In this document: positions 35,658-44,918 of the stretch, piece by piece | Position numbering within the stretch: position 1 is the stretch's first letter | How the letters are laid out: each line of letters begins with the position of its first letter | The notes under the pieces: model-generated | Seen by the model: the letters and a program-made list of their open reading frames with translations, nothing else | Told to the model about the DNA's origin: nothing | The model's database searches: none | NCBI RefSeq assembly: GCF_038050405.1 | Contig: NZ_CP150901.1 | Location: forward strand, 3,720,001 to 3,784,000 | DNA: 64,000 nt | Origin: Paraburkholderia sp. IMGN_8 | GTDB taxonomy: Bacteria; Pseudomonadota; Gammaproteobacteria; Burkholderiales; Burkholderiaceae | Reading direction: 5' to 3' | Position numbers and translations under genes: made by a program

Positions 35658-36764
35658 ATGTCCAATCTGAGCAATGCATTGCAGTTGCGGTCTGTTCACA
35701 GCCAGCTGCCAGTCACGGCTTACTTTGACGAAGCGCTTCTAACGCGCGAAATCGACACCCTTTTCAAGAAAGGTCCTCGCTACATCGGCCACGAACTCAT
35801 GGTGCCCGAGGCGGGGAATTATTTTGCCTTGCCCAGCGAAAGCGAGGGGCGTGTGCTCGTCCGTAACCAGCAGTCGCAAGTCGAACTGCTGTCGAACGTG
35901 TGCCGCCACCGGCAAGCCATCATGCTCAACGGCCGCGGCCAGACGGAGAACATCGTCTGCCCCCTGCATCGCTGGACGTACGACCTGAACGGCCAGCTCC
36001 TCGGTGCACCTCATTTTGCGGATAACCCGTGCCTGAATCTTGGCGGCACGCCGTTGCAGAACTGGCAAGGCTTGCTGTTCGAAGCGCAGGGGCGCGACGT
36101 CGCCCGCGATCTGGCGCGCCTGGGCACCAAGCAACACTTCGATTTTTCGGGCTTCATGTTCGATCACGTCGAAGTGCACGAGTGCAACTACAACTGGAAG
36201 ACCTTCATCGAGGTCTATCTGGAGGACTATCATGTCGCGCCGTTCCATCCGGGTCTCGGCAGCTTCGTCAACTGCGACGACCTGACGTGGGAATTCGGCG
36301 ACTGGTACAGCGTGCAGACGGTCGGCGTGCACAAGGATCTCGAACAGCCGGGCAGCCCGACGTACCGCAGGTGGCACGACGCCGTGCTGCGCTTCCGCGA
36401 CGGCCAGCCACCCGAGTTCGGCGCGATCTGGATGGTGTACTACCCGGGCATCATGATCGAGTGGTATCCGCACGTGCTGGTGGTGTCATGGCTGATTCCG
36501 CGCGGTCCGCAGAAAACCACCAATGTGGTGGAGTTCTATTACCCTGAGGAAATCGCGCTGTTCGAACGCGAATTCGTCGAAGCCGAGCGCGCCGCCTATA
36601 TGGAAACGGCCCGCGAAGACGACGAAATCGCCGAGCGCATGGACGCCGGCCGCCGCGCGCTGATGGAGCGTGGCGAATCGCAGGTTGGCCCGTATCAGAG
36701 CCCGATGGAAGACGGCATGCAGCACTTCCACGAGTTCTTGCGGCGCGAATTGGGCGCAATCTGA
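35658..36764 (+). CDS. Rieske non-heme iron oxygenase alpha subunit
   Basis: Ring-hydroxylating-type oxygenase of 368 residues. The N-terminal Rieske [2Fe-2S] domain has its Cys-X-His and Cys-X2-His pairs in CRHRQ and CPLHRW. The catalytic domain has the mononuclear iron ligands in EDYHVAPFHPG. The ATG at 35658 is preceded by GGGAGTGGG. No beta subunit, ferredoxin or reductase gene is adjacent, so electrons must come from partners elsewhere. It is divergent from xseB. Such orphan oxygenases act on aromatics, choline-type or carnitine-type compounds; the substrate here is unknown. Confidence 0.87.
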   Translation: MSNLSNALQLRSVHSQLPVTAYFDEALLTREIDTLFKKGPRYIGHELMVPEAGNYFALPSESEGRVLVRNQQSQVELLSNVCRHRQAIMLNGRGQTENIVCPLHRWTYDLNGQLLGAPHFADNPCLNLGGTPLQNWQGLLFEAQGRDVARDLARLGTKQHFDFSGFMFDHVEVHECNYNWKTFIEVYLEDYHVAPFHPGLGSFVNCDDLTWEFGDWYSVQTVGVHKDLEQPGSPTYRRWHDAVLRFRDGQPPEFGAIWMVYYPGIMIEWYPHVLVVSWLIPRGPQKTTNVVEFYYPEEIALFEREFVEAERAAYMETAREDDEIAERMDAGRRALMERGESQVGPYQSPMEDGMQHFHEFLRRELGAI

Positions 36765-36800
36765 TCGCGAGCGAGTGAATACAAGCTTCAAAGCATGGAA

Positions 36801-36827
36801 AGACGGGCTTCGGTCCGTCTTTTTTTG
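36801..36827 (+). terminator. Terminator after the Rieske oxygenase gene
   Basis: Stem AGACGG/CCGTCT with a short loop containing TTCG, followed by TTTTTTT, 36 bases after the stop codon. A textbook intrinsic terminator. Confidence 0.85.
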
Positions 36828-36912
36828 TTTAGACTAACAGCATGTTTCGGCCATCCGCGAACGGCGCCAAAACCGCCGCGCGAGAGCCGCAATCGACTGC
36901 TCAGGAGACGTC

Positions 36913-37782
36913 ATGCCCCACACTCACCACACCACACTGATTTCCGCGACGAATCTCGCGGAACGGCTTTCCGCTGCGCCGGGCAGCGTGTTCGTCATTG
37001 ATTGCCGCTTCGATCTGGCCGATACCGAGGCGGGGGAAAGAGCCTATACGGCCGGACATCTGCCCGGCGCGCACTATCTGCATCTCGATCGCGATCTGTC
37101 GGGGCCGAAGACGGGCACCAATGGCCGCCATCCGCTGCCGGACCGTGCGCGTCTCGTGGAAACGCTGGAGTCGCGCGGCCTGAAGCAAGGTCAACAAGTG
37201 GTCGCCTATGACGGGCAAGGCGGCATGTACGCCGCCCGCGCCTGGTGGCTGCTACGCTGGCTCGGCCACGATTCTGTCGCAGTTCTCGACGGTGGACTGC
37301 AGGCATGGGCAGCAGCCGGTCAGCCGCTGACGCAAGACGCGCCGGCGCAGAATACCGGCGACTTCAAAGCCGGAGCACCGCTCTCCGTGACAATCGACGC
37401 CCAAACGGTCGAGCGCAATCTCGGCACGCGGGAGCGCATTGTGGTCGATGCGCGCGCACCGGATCGCTATCGCGGCGAAAACGAAACACTCGACCGCGTC
37501 GGCGGCCACATTCCCGGCGCGCTCAATCGCTTTTTCAAGGACAACCTCACCGCGGACGGCCGCTTCAAGCCGGCGCATACGCTGCGCGAGGAGTTCCATG
37601 CGCTGCTGGCCGATACGCCACCGGAACACGTCGTGCTGCAATGCGGCTCGGGCGTGACGGCATGCGTCAACGTGCTCGCGATGGAGGTCGCCGGGATGCA
37701 CGGCGCGGCGTTGTACGCGGGATCGTGGAGCGAATGGAGTTCCGATCCGGCGCGGCCTGTTGCCACCGGCCCGAATCCTTAA
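36913..37782 (+). CDS. Sulfurtransferase (tandem rhodanese domains)
   Basis: Moves sulfane sulfur from thiosulfate or 3-mercaptopyruvate to a thiophilic acceptor. It has 289 residues with two rhodanese domains: an inactive N-terminal one (VFVIDCRFDLADTEAGE, GHLPGAHYLHLDRDLSG) and a catalytic C-terminal one with C244 in LQCGSGVTACVN. The CGSGVTAC loop favours the 3-mercaptopyruvate sulfurtransferase side, though thiosulfate use is possible. The start has a GGAG site. It is the single gene between two strong terminators, probably its own transcription unit. Confidence 0.9.
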   Translation: MPHTHHTTLISATNLAERLSAAPGSVFVIDCRFDLADTEAGERAYTAGHLPGAHYLHLDRDLSGPKTGTNGRHPLPDRARLVETLESRGLKQGQQVVAYDGQGGMYAARAWWLLRWLGHDSVAVLDGGLQAWAAAGQPLTQDAPAQNTGDFKAGAPLSVTIDAQTVERNLGTRERIVVDARAPDRYRGENETLDRVGGHIPGALNRFFKDNLTADGRFKPAHTLREEFHALLADTPPEHVVLQCGSGVTACVNVLAMEVAGMHGAALYAGSWSEWSSDPARPVATGPNP

Positions 37783-37808
37783 GCGTAGAGCGGGACGATT
37801 AGTAAGAA

Positions 37809-37844
37809 GGCCGTTGCCGCTTCCCTGCGGCAACGGCCTTTTTT
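37809..37844 (+). terminator. Terminator after the sulfurtransferase gene
   Basis: Perfect 12-bp stem GGCCGTTGCCGC/GCGGCAACGGCC with a 6-base loop followed by a run of seven T. It lies between convergent genes; the A-tract on the other side is short, so it mainly serves the plus strand. Confidence 0.88.
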
Positions 37845-37875
37845 CATTCTTCAAGCCGGACACATCCGCTTGCCT

Positions 37876-38748
37876 TTACGCGACGCCGTGCTGCTTGAAC
37901 CACACCAACGCGCGGCGCCAGCCATCCTCGGCATCGGCCTTTTTGTAACTCGGCCGATAGTCCGCGAAAAACGCATGACCCGCATCGTCATACACGACGA
38001 ATTGCGAACCGCGTCCCGCCTGCGGACCGTGGGCGACGGCCTGCTTCATCTGCTCCAGCGTGTCCTGAGGGATGCTTTGATCCTGGCGCCCGTATAGGCC
38101 TAACACCGGCGCATGCAAATCCGCCACTTGATCGAGCGGATTGGCCGGCGTCATCGCGTCCCTCGCGCCCGTCACACGCCCATACCAGGCCACGCCCGCC
38201 TTCAGCCGCGGATTGTGCTCGGCATACAGCCACGCAATGCGCCCACCCCAACAGAAGCCGTTCACGCCGAGCCGGTTCAGATCGCCGCCGTGCTCGCCCG
38301 CCCACGCGACGGTCGCGTCGAGATCGGCCATGACCTGCTCGTCCGGGACCTTACTCACCAACTGATCGTTGAGTTGCTGCATGCTTGTGTACACGGTCGG
38401 ATCGCCCTGCCGCTCGTACAGATTCGGCGCGATCGCGAGATAGCCCTGTTTGGCGAAGCGCCGGCACCCGTCGGCGATATGCTCGTGAACGCCGAATATC
38501 TCGTGGACGACGACGATCACCGGCAAATACGTCTTGCCCTTCGGCTGCGCGCGGTAAGCCGGCACCAGCGTGTCACCCGAACGCACGGCCACCTCGCCGG
38601 CTTCGAGGCCTTCGCTATCGGTATGAATGGTTTGCGCCGACACCGGCAGCACGGCCGCGGCGAAACCGGTGCCAAGTGCGGCTTTGATGAAAGTGCGTCG
38701 ATTGAACGGAACGTGCGGGACCAGGCTGTCGATATCAGGTTTTAGCAT
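37876..38748 (-). CDS. Tat-exported dienelactone hydrolase family protein
   Basis: Alpha/beta hydrolase of 290 residues. The N-terminus has a twin-arginine signal (R17-R18 in NRRTFIKAALG, then a hydrophobic stretch and a VSA-Q cleavage-like site near 38-39), so it is likely periplasmic after folding in the cytosol. The nucleophile is C166 in GFCWGG, as in dienelactone hydrolase; the Asp and the His in DDAGHAFFAD complete the triad. Known relatives cleave lactones such as dienelactone, but the substrate of exported members is not established. It is monocistronic, convergent with the sulfurtransferase gene. Confidence 0.85.
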   Translation of the reverse strand: MLKPDIDSLVPHVPFNRRTFIKAALGTGFAAAVLPVSAQTIHTDSEGLEAGEVAVRSGDTLVPAYRAQPKGKTYLPVIVVVHEIFGVHEHIADGCRRFAKQGYLAIAPNLYERQGDPTVYTSMQQLNDQLVSKVPDEQVMADLDATVAWAGEHGGDLNRLGVNGFCWGGRIAWLYAEHNPRLKAGVAWYGRVTGARDAMTPANPLDQVADLHAPVLGLYGRQDQSIPQDTLEQMKQAVAHGPQAGRGSQFVVYDDAGHAFFADYRPSYKKADAEDGWRRALVWFKQHGVA

Positions 38749-38848
38749 GCGGCGCTCCTCAGGTGAACGTTGGAGGCAACAGGATACGCTGCACGCGCAT
38801 CCTGTTGCACAACGGCCCTGCTAGCTGCCAGCGCCCCTCAAGTGCAGC

Positions 38849-40198
38849 TCAGTGCAGCTTGACCCGTGGCAGCGTGGTGCGGCGCAGCCAGTGCGCGAAG
38901 GTGTCGAGCACCATCCGCGCATAGCCATGCAGCGCGGCGATATGCAGCCGGTATAGCGACATGTACATGAAGCGCGCGAACAGTCCCTCGATCAGCATAT
39001 TGCCGCCGATCACGCCGCCCATCAGATTGCCGACCGCGCTGAAATGCCCGAGCGACACCAGCGAACCGAAGTCGCGATAGGTAAATTCCGGCAGCGGCTT
39101 GTTATCGAGCCGGGCCGCGAGCGCCTTCATCAGAAAGCTCGCCTGCTGGTGCGCGGCTTGCGCACGCGGCGGCACATTGCGCTCGTTGCCGGGCCACGGA
39201 CACGCCGCGCAATCGCCGAGCGCGAAAATGTTGTCGTCGATTTCGATTTGCAGCGTGCGGCGCACGATGAGTTGCCCGAGGCGATTGACCGGCAAGCCGT
39301 CGAGTTGGCTCAGCACAGCGGGCGCCTTGATGCCTGCCGCCCACACGGTCAGATCGGCGCGCACCGTCTTACCGCTTGCGGTGCGAACGACGCCGGGCGC
39401 GACTTCCGCCACTGTCTCGCCGATCATCAGCTTGACGCCGAGCTTGGTGAGCAATTCTGCGGTAGCTGTCGACACGCGCTCCTGCAAGGCCGGCAAAATG
39501 CGCGGCCCCGCTTCGATCAGCACAATGCCGACGTCGTGCCGCGGATCGAGCTTATGCAAGCCGTACGCGGACAACACCTGCGCCGTATTGCGCAACTCAG
39601 CGGAGAGTTCAACGCCCGTCGCGCCGCCGCCGACGATCGCCACCTGGATACGTGGCTCCGTGGAAGGCGACGTGCTCGATTGCGATTCGACGGGTTCATG
39701 CACCTGATGCTCAGCACGCATACACGCCGCGATCAGCCGTTTGCGGAAGCGCTCAGCCTGGCTGACCGTGTCGAGCGCCAGGGAGAACTCAGCCGCGCCG
39801 TTCACGCCGAAGAACGCCGTCGTGCTGCCGATAGCGATGATCAGCGTGTCGTATTCGAGCTCGCGCACGGGCAGCAACTCGGCGCCGTCGTCGTCGAGCA
39901 CGGTGCTGAGCGTCAAACGTTTGTTCGCACGGTCGAGACCGGTCAGCTCGCCCTGTTGAAACTCGAAGCCATGCCAGCGCGCTTGCGCCGCATATTCGAG
40001 CTCCTGCGTGAACGGGTCCATGCTGCCGGCCGCGACCTCATGCAGCAGCGGCTTCCAGATATGGGTCGGATAGCGATCGACGAGCGTCACCTGTGCACGC
40101 GGACCACCCCTGTTCTTGTGTGGCGCATAGCGGTCGCCTAAGCGCGTCGCCAGCTCCAGCCCCCCTGCGCCCCCGCCAACGACGATAAAACGATGCAT
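38849..40198 (-). CDS. Type II NADH dehydrogenase (NDH-2)
   Basis: Non-proton-pumping NADH:quinone oxidoreductase of 449 residues, peripheral on the inner membrane. The N-terminal FAD motif is VVGGGAGGLELATRLG and the NADH-binding motif is VAIVGGGATGVELSAELRN. The conserved WAAGIKAPAVL and PRAQAAHQQASFLMKA segments are present. The C-terminus has an amphipathic stretch for membrane attachment. The ATG at 40198 has a GGAG site and starts the protein just before the FAD motif. It stands downstream of polA in the same orientation. Confidence 0.9.
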   Translation of the reverse strand: MHRFIVVGGGAGGLELATRLGDRYAPHKNRGGPRAQVTLVDRYPTHIWKPLLHEVAAGSMDPFTQELEYAAQARWHGFEFQQGELTGLDRANKRLTLSTVLDDDGAELLPVRELEYDTLIIAIGSTTAFFGVNGAAEFSLALDTVSQAERFRKRLIAACMRAEHQVHEPVESQSSTSPSTEPRIQVAIVGGGATGVELSAELRNTAQVLSAYGLHKLDPRHDVGIVLIEAGPRILPALQERVSTATAELLTKLGVKLMIGETVAEVAPGVVRTASGKTVRADLTVWAAGIKAPAVLSQLDGLPVNRLGQLIVRRTLQIEIDDNIFALGDCAACPWPGNERNVPPRAQAAHQQASFLMKALAARLDNKPLPEFTYRDFGSLVSLGHFSAVGNLMGGVIGGNMLIEGLFARFMYMSLYRLHIAALHGYARMVLDTFAHWLRRTTLPRVKLH

Positions 40199-40363
40199 TG
40201 AATTCTCCGTGTTTGCCGATGGGTTGTGCGTCGAGACGGCGCGCATGAGATGCACGCGCGCGCCGCCCGTCAGCGATTGTCCGCGAGCAGCACGGGTTAT
40301 CACAAGCCGTCAAAACACATGTGTGACATGCGCACGACGATATCGCGCCCCGTCATACGCGTG

Positions 40364-43105
40364 TCAATGCGCTTCTTCCCAGTTCAAACCAGCGCCCACT
40401 TCGGCGACCAGCGGCACTTTCAGCGCGGCCACACCGCACATCAGCTCAGGCAAGCGCTTGCGCACCTCGGACAATTCGCTATCAGGGACTTCGAGAATCA
40501 GTTCGTCGTGCACCTGCATGATCATGCGCGTGCCGACCTTCGATTCCTCGAGCCACTTCTGGACCGCGATCATCGACAGTTTGATCAGGTCGGCTGCCGT
40601 GCCTTGCATCGGCGCATTGATTGCCGCGCGCTCAGCGGCCTGCCGGCGCGGACCGTTGCCGCCGTTGATCTCCGGCAGCCACAGGCGGCGGCCGAACACG
40701 GTTTCCACATAGCCCTTGGCCTTCGCGCTCAGACGCGTTTCGTCCATATAACGCGCGACACCCGGATAACGCGCGAAATAGCGGTCGATATACAGCTTGG
40801 CGGCGTCGCGCGTAATGCCGAGATTCGCGGCAAGGCCGAACGAACTCATCCCGTAGATCAGGCCGAAGTTGATCACCTTCGCCACGCGCCGCTGATCGTT
40901 CGAGACTTCGAGCGGCGTCACGCTGAAAATTTCCGCGGCGGTGGCGCGGTGAATGTCTTCGCCTTGCGAGAACGCACGCAGCAACGATTCGTCGCCGGAG
41001 ATGTGCGCCATGATGCGCAACTCGATCTGCGAGTAGTCGGCGGAAACGAGCTTGTGGCCCGGCGGCGCGATGAACGCCTCGCGAATCCGGCGGCCTTCGC
41101 CGGTGCGCACGGGAATGTTCTGCAAGTTCGGATCGTTAGACGCCAGACGGCCCGTCACCGCCACGGCCTGCGCATAGTTCGTATGCACGCGGCCCGTTTC
41201 CGCGTTGACCATGCGCGGCAGCTTGTCGGTATAAGTCGACTTCAGCTTCGACAACCCGCGATGTTCGAGCAGGATCTTCGGCAGCGGATAATCTTCGGCG
41301 AGCTTTTGCAGCACTTCTTCGTCGGTGGACGGTGCGCCGCTCGGGGTCTTCTTGACTACCGGCAATTCAAGCTTCTCGAAGAAGATCTGACCGATCTGCT
41401 TCGGCGAACCCAGATTGAACTCGCCGCCGGCCAGTACGTATGCCTCACTTTCGAGCTGAATCAGACGCGTGGCGATTTCGCTGCTTTGCTGACGCAGCTT
41501 CTCCGCGTCGATCAGCACGCCGGTGCGCTCCATCTTGCGCAATACGCGCGAAGTCGGCACTTCAATGTCGCGATACACGTACTCGAGCGTTTTCTCCGCG
41601 GCCACTTGCGGATACAACGCCTGATGCAGACGCAACGTGATGTCGGCGTCTTCCGCGGCGTATTCGGCGGCCTTGTCCAATGCGACTTCGTCGAAACCGA
41701 TCTGCTGCGCGCCCTTGCCCGCCACTTCTTCGTACTTGATGGTTTTGATGCCGAGATGGCGCAGCGCGAGGCTGTCCATGTCATGCGTGCGCTGCGATTC
41801 GAGCACGTACGATTGCAGCATCGTGTCGTGTTCGACGCCGCGCATTTCGATGCCATAGTTCGCCAGCACCTGCTCGTCGTACTTCATATGCTGGCCGACT
41901 TTCTTGTGCTCGGCGCTCTCCAGCCAGGGCTTGAGCTTCGCGAGCACTTCCTCGCGCGGCAGTTGCACGGGCGCGTCCGGTCCGCGATGCGCGAGCGGCA
42001 CATAGGCCGCATGCCCGGCTTCAACCGAGAGCGACAGGCCGACGATTTGCGCCACCATTGGATCGAGCGACGTGGTTTCCGTATCGAACGCGGTCAGTTC
42101 GGCCGCATTGATCTTCTCGAGCCACGCATCGAACTGTTCCCACGTCTGCACGGTGTCGTAGCGACGTTCGAGGTCCACGGTGGGCGCCGGCGGCACATCG
42201 GTTTGCGGACCTTCTACTGCGTCCGCGGTTTCCACTTCGCGCAGCCAGGTCTTGAAGCCGTAGCGCGTGAACACGTCGCGCAGCTCCTCGCGCGATTCCG
42301 GACGGCTTTCCAGGCTTTCCTCGAGCGACACGATATGGCCGGTCAGATCGCAATTGCGCTCGACGGTAACGAGTTTTCTCGCCATCGGCAGAAAATCGAG
42401 CGCACGACGCAGATTGTCTCCTACCGCACCTTTGATCTCATCCGCATGTGCGACGATGCCATCGAGCGAATCGTATTGCGTGAGCCATTTGATCGCGGTT
42501 TTCGGTCCGCACTTCTCGACACCGGGAACGTTGTCGACGGTATCGCCGATCAGCGACAGGTAGTCGATAATGCGCTCCGGCGGCACGCCGAATTTGGCGA
42601 GCACGCCGGCGCGGTCGAGCGTTTCGTTGGTCATCGTATTGATGAGGGTGACATGATCCGACACGAGCTGCGCCAGATCCTTGTCCCCAGTCGACACGAT
42701 CACGTTCATGCCGCGTTTTTCGGCCGCGGTGCTGAGCGTGCCGATCACGTCATCGGCTTCGACGCCTTCGATCATCAGCAACGGCCAGCCGAGCGCGCGC
42801 ACAGCGACGTGAATCGGTTCGATCTGACGCGAGAGGTCGTCCGGCATTGAAGGACGATTCGCCTTATAGTCGGGATACCAGTCGTCGCGAAACGTTTTGC
42901 CCTTGGCGTCGAACACGCACGCGCTATACTCTGCTGTGACTTCCTTGCGCATGCGCCGCAGCATGTTGATCATCCCATAGAGCGCACCCGTCGGGCCACC
43001 CTCGGGTCCGCGCAGATCAGGCATCGCATGGTAGGCCCGGTACAGATAACTCGAACCGTCGACCAATAGCAGGGTCTTACCTTCAAGGCTTCGTTCTTCA
43101 GGCAT
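40364..43105 (-). CDS. polA: DNA polymerase I
   Basis: Repair and Okazaki-fragment polymerase of 913 residues. The N-terminal 5'-3' exonuclease domain (about 1-290) has LLVDGSSYLYRAYHAMP and SLIGDTVDNVPGV. The 3'-5' proofreading domain has the active DxE motif in TAFDTETTSLDPM. The polymerase domain has SADYSQIELRIMAHISGDE, VINFGLIYGMSSFGLA and MQVHDELILEV. All three activities look intact. The ATG at 43105 lies one base from the start of a gene on the other strand, and no good Shine-Dalgarno is visible. Confidence 0.97.
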   Translation of the reverse strand: MPEERSLEGKTLLLVDGSSYLYRAYHAMPDLRGPEGGPTGALYGMINMLRRMRKEVTAEYSACVFDAKGKTFRDDWYPDYKANRPSMPDDLSRQIEPIHVAVRALGWPLLMIEGVEADDVIGTLSTAAEKRGMNVIVSTGDKDLAQLVSDHVTLINTMTNETLDRAGVLAKFGVPPERIIDYLSLIGDTVDNVPGVEKCGPKTAIKWLTQYDSLDGIVAHADEIKGAVGDNLRRALDFLPMARKLVTVERNCDLTGHIVSLEESLESRPESREELRDVFTRYGFKTWLREVETADAVEGPQTDVPPAPTVDLERRYDTVQTWEQFDAWLEKINAAELTAFDTETTSLDPMVAQIVGLSLSVEAGHAAYVPLAHRGPDAPVQLPREEVLAKLKPWLESAEHKKVGQHMKYDEQVLANYGIEMRGVEHDTMLQSYVLESQRTHDMDSLALRHLGIKTIKYEEVAGKGAQQIGFDEVALDKAAEYAAEDADITLRLHQALYPQVAAEKTLEYVYRDIEVPTSRVLRKMERTGVLIDAEKLRQQSSEIATRLIQLESEAYVLAGGEFNLGSPKQIGQIFFEKLELPVVKKTPSGAPSTDEEVLQKLAEDYPLPKILLEHRGLSKLKSTYTDKLPRMVNAETGRVHTNYAQAVAVTGRLASNDPNLQNIPVRTGEGRRIREAFIAPPGHKLVSADYSQIELRIMAHISGDESLLRAFSQGEDIHRATAAEIFSVTPLEVSNDQRRVAKVINFGLIYGMSSFGLAANLGITRDAAKLYIDRYFARYPGVARYMDETRLSAKAKGYVETVFGRRLWLPEINGGNGPRRQAAERAAINAPMQGTAADLIKLSMIAVQKWLEESKVGTRMIMQVHDELILEVPDSELSEVRKRLPELMCGVAALKVPLVAEVGAGLNWEEAH

Positions 43106-43106
43106 T

Positions 43107-43850
43107 ATGACTAAGAGAAAAGTGATTCCGAGTCTGCGATCACTCGCAGATCAAGAGCGCGCAACGGCCAAGAAGGCCCGCGCATCGTGGCAGATGTTCA
43201 CGATTATGGCAGAGTTTATCGAGGCGACCGAGTACCTCTCGGAGATTCGCCCGGCTGTCAGCATCTATGGTTCAGCACGCCTGAAACCGAACTCGCCGTA
43301 TTACAAACTGGCCACGCAAATCGCGCGCAAGCTGTCGGACGCCGGCTTCGCGGTGATCTCAGGCGGCGGCCCCGGCATCATGGAGGCGGCCAACAAGGGC
43401 GCACATGGGGGCAAGGCGCCATCGGTGGGTTTGAACATCGAACTGCCGCACGAGCAATCGGGCAATCAGTGGCAAGACATCTCGTTGCGCTTCCGCCATT
43501 TCTTCACGCGCAAGGTCACGTTCGTGAAGAACTCGGACGCGGTGATCGTGATGCCGGGCGGCTTCGGCACGCTGGACGAGCTGGCCGAAGTACTCACGCT
43601 GATTCAAACCAAGAAGTCGCGCCACGTGCCGATCATTCTGGTGGGCGCCGAGTTCTGGGAAGGCCTGCTTGCGTGGTTCAAGAACTCGCTCACGCCGATG
43701 GGCCTGATCAATCCGACGGATATGGACTTGATGCAGGTGATCGACGACCCGGACCAGGTGCTCGAAGCGGTGCTGAAGTTCTACGAAGACCGCGAAGAGG
43801 CCGAGCCGCATCCGGCCAAGTCGGACGAAGACCGGATGTTCTATCTGTGA
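43107..43850 (+). CDS. LOG family protein (TIGR00730 Rossmann fold)
   Basis: A protein of 247 residues of the cytokinin-riboside monophosphate phosphoribohydrolase / lysine-decarboxylase-like family. The nucleotide motif is ISGGGPGIMEAANKGA and the catalytic PGGFGTLDELAEVLT includes the Arg/Glu region used to cleave nucleoside monophosphates. The probable role is nucleotide hydrolysis (AMP to adenine and ribose phosphate) or nucleotide salvage. The ATG at 43107 faces the polA ATG with one base between, so its promoter lies inside polA. A later start at residue 30 (MFTIMAEF) is possible. Confidence 0.85.
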   Translation: MTKRKVIPSLRSLADQERATAKKARASWQMFTIMAEFIEATEYLSEIRPAVSIYGSARLKPNSPYYKLATQIARKLSDAGFAVISGGGPGIMEAANKGAHGGKAPSVGLNIELPHEQSGNQWQDISLRFRHFFTRKVTFVKNSDAVIVMPGGFGTLDELAEVLTLIQTKKSRHVPIILVGAEFWEGLLAWFKNSLTPMGLINPTDMDLMQVIDDPDQVLEAVLKFYEDREEAEPHPAKSDEDRMFYL

Positions 43851-43903
43851 TTTCCAGTACCGCGTGAGATAGCGCGATACGGGTCGACACAGATCGATGC
43901 GAG

Positions 43904-44821
43904 CTAACGGGCGGCGTCCATGCCGCCCGTTTCCGTTTCATCGGCCTGATCGCCTTGCGCTTGCAACCATTCGCAGAACTGCGCCACCAACGGCGCCTCC
44001 GCCACCTCGCGTCTTGCGACCCACCAATAGCCGCGTGCATCGATACGCGGACCCGGCAGCGGCACCACGAGCCGCCCCGACGCCAGTTCGTCCGCCAGCA
44101 ACGGCAACGGACCGAGCGCCACGCCGAGCCCGTCCACCGCGGCCTGCAACGCCAGATAGAAGTGATCGAACGACTGCTTCTTCCGGCATTTCGCCGTCAC
44201 GCCTGCTGCCGACAACCAATTGCTCCATGCTTCGGGCCGCGTGTCCGAATGCAGCAGCACGTGCCGCGCGAGATCGTCGGCGACATTGATCGGCGAGCGT
44301 TTCAGCAATGCAGGGCTGCACACCGGAATCTCGCTCTCGCCGAGAAAATGGCCGCTCACGCAGTTCTGCCAGTGGCCCGGCCCGCGCCGCACAGCGACGT
44401 CGAAACTGTCCAGCGTTTCAACGGGCGCATTCGATGTCGATAAACGCAGCTCCACGTTCGGTGCCTTGCGCTGAAACTGATTCAGGCGCGGCAGCAGCCA
44501 TTTCATCGCGAAGGTGGGCAGCGCATTCACCCGCAGCACACGGACGACGCCCGTGTCGCGCAATTGGTCGGTGGCGAGCGCGATGCTGTCGAACGCGGCC
44601 TGCACGGTCGCCAGATAGCGGCGGCCGTCGTCGGTCAACCGCACGCGCTTGCCGCGGCGATGGAAAACCTGCACGCCGAGCCACGCTTCGAAAGCGGCGA
44701 CCTGCCGGCTGATTGCACCGTGCGTCACATGCAATTCGTTCGCCGCCGCGGTGAAGCTTTCGTGCCGTGCGGCAGCTTCGAAGGCGCGCAGCGCCGGAAA
44801 AGGTGGAAGGTTACGAGCCAT
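43904..44821 (-). CDS. LysR-family transcriptional regulator (GcvA-like)
   Basis: A regulator of 305 residues. The N-terminal winged helix-turn-helix reads FPALRAFEAAARHESFTAAA and HVTHGAISRQVAAFEAWLG; the C-terminal periplasmic-binding-like domain starts near residue 92. Sequence style is that of the GcvA subgroup. It is divergent from the chromate-transporter pair with less than 100 bases between, so it probably controls that operon and itself; the inducer is unknown. Confidence 0.88.
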   Translation of the reverse strand: MARNLPPFPALRAFEAAARHESFTAAANELHVTHGAISRQVAAFEAWLGVQVFHRRGKRVRLTDDGRRYLATVQAAFDSIALATDQLRDTGVVRVLRVNALPTFAMKWLLPRLNQFQRKAPNVELRLSTSNAPVETLDSFDVAVRRGPGHWQNCVSGHFLGESEIPVCSPALLKRSPINVADDLARHVLLHSDTRPEAWSNWLSAAGVTAKCRKKQSFDHFYLALQAAVDGLGVALGPLPLLADELASGRLVVPLPGPRIDARGYWWVARREVAEAPLVAQFCEWLQAQGDQADETETGGMDAAR

Positions 44822-44918
44822 GCTTGTGATTCTAGATCACAAGCGCGGGCTTAAAAATCGTTTTGTTTGCCGGCGGTTCGGCGCTAACCTCCGGAGCATG
44901 AAATGGAAGCTTAGCGAT

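Noticed and set aside
40226..42850. Long plus-strand frame (874 codons) opposite polA
   Set aside because: Antisense shadow of polA created by GC-rich codon bias; no domain is recognisable and DNA polymerase I motifs on the other strand are complete.
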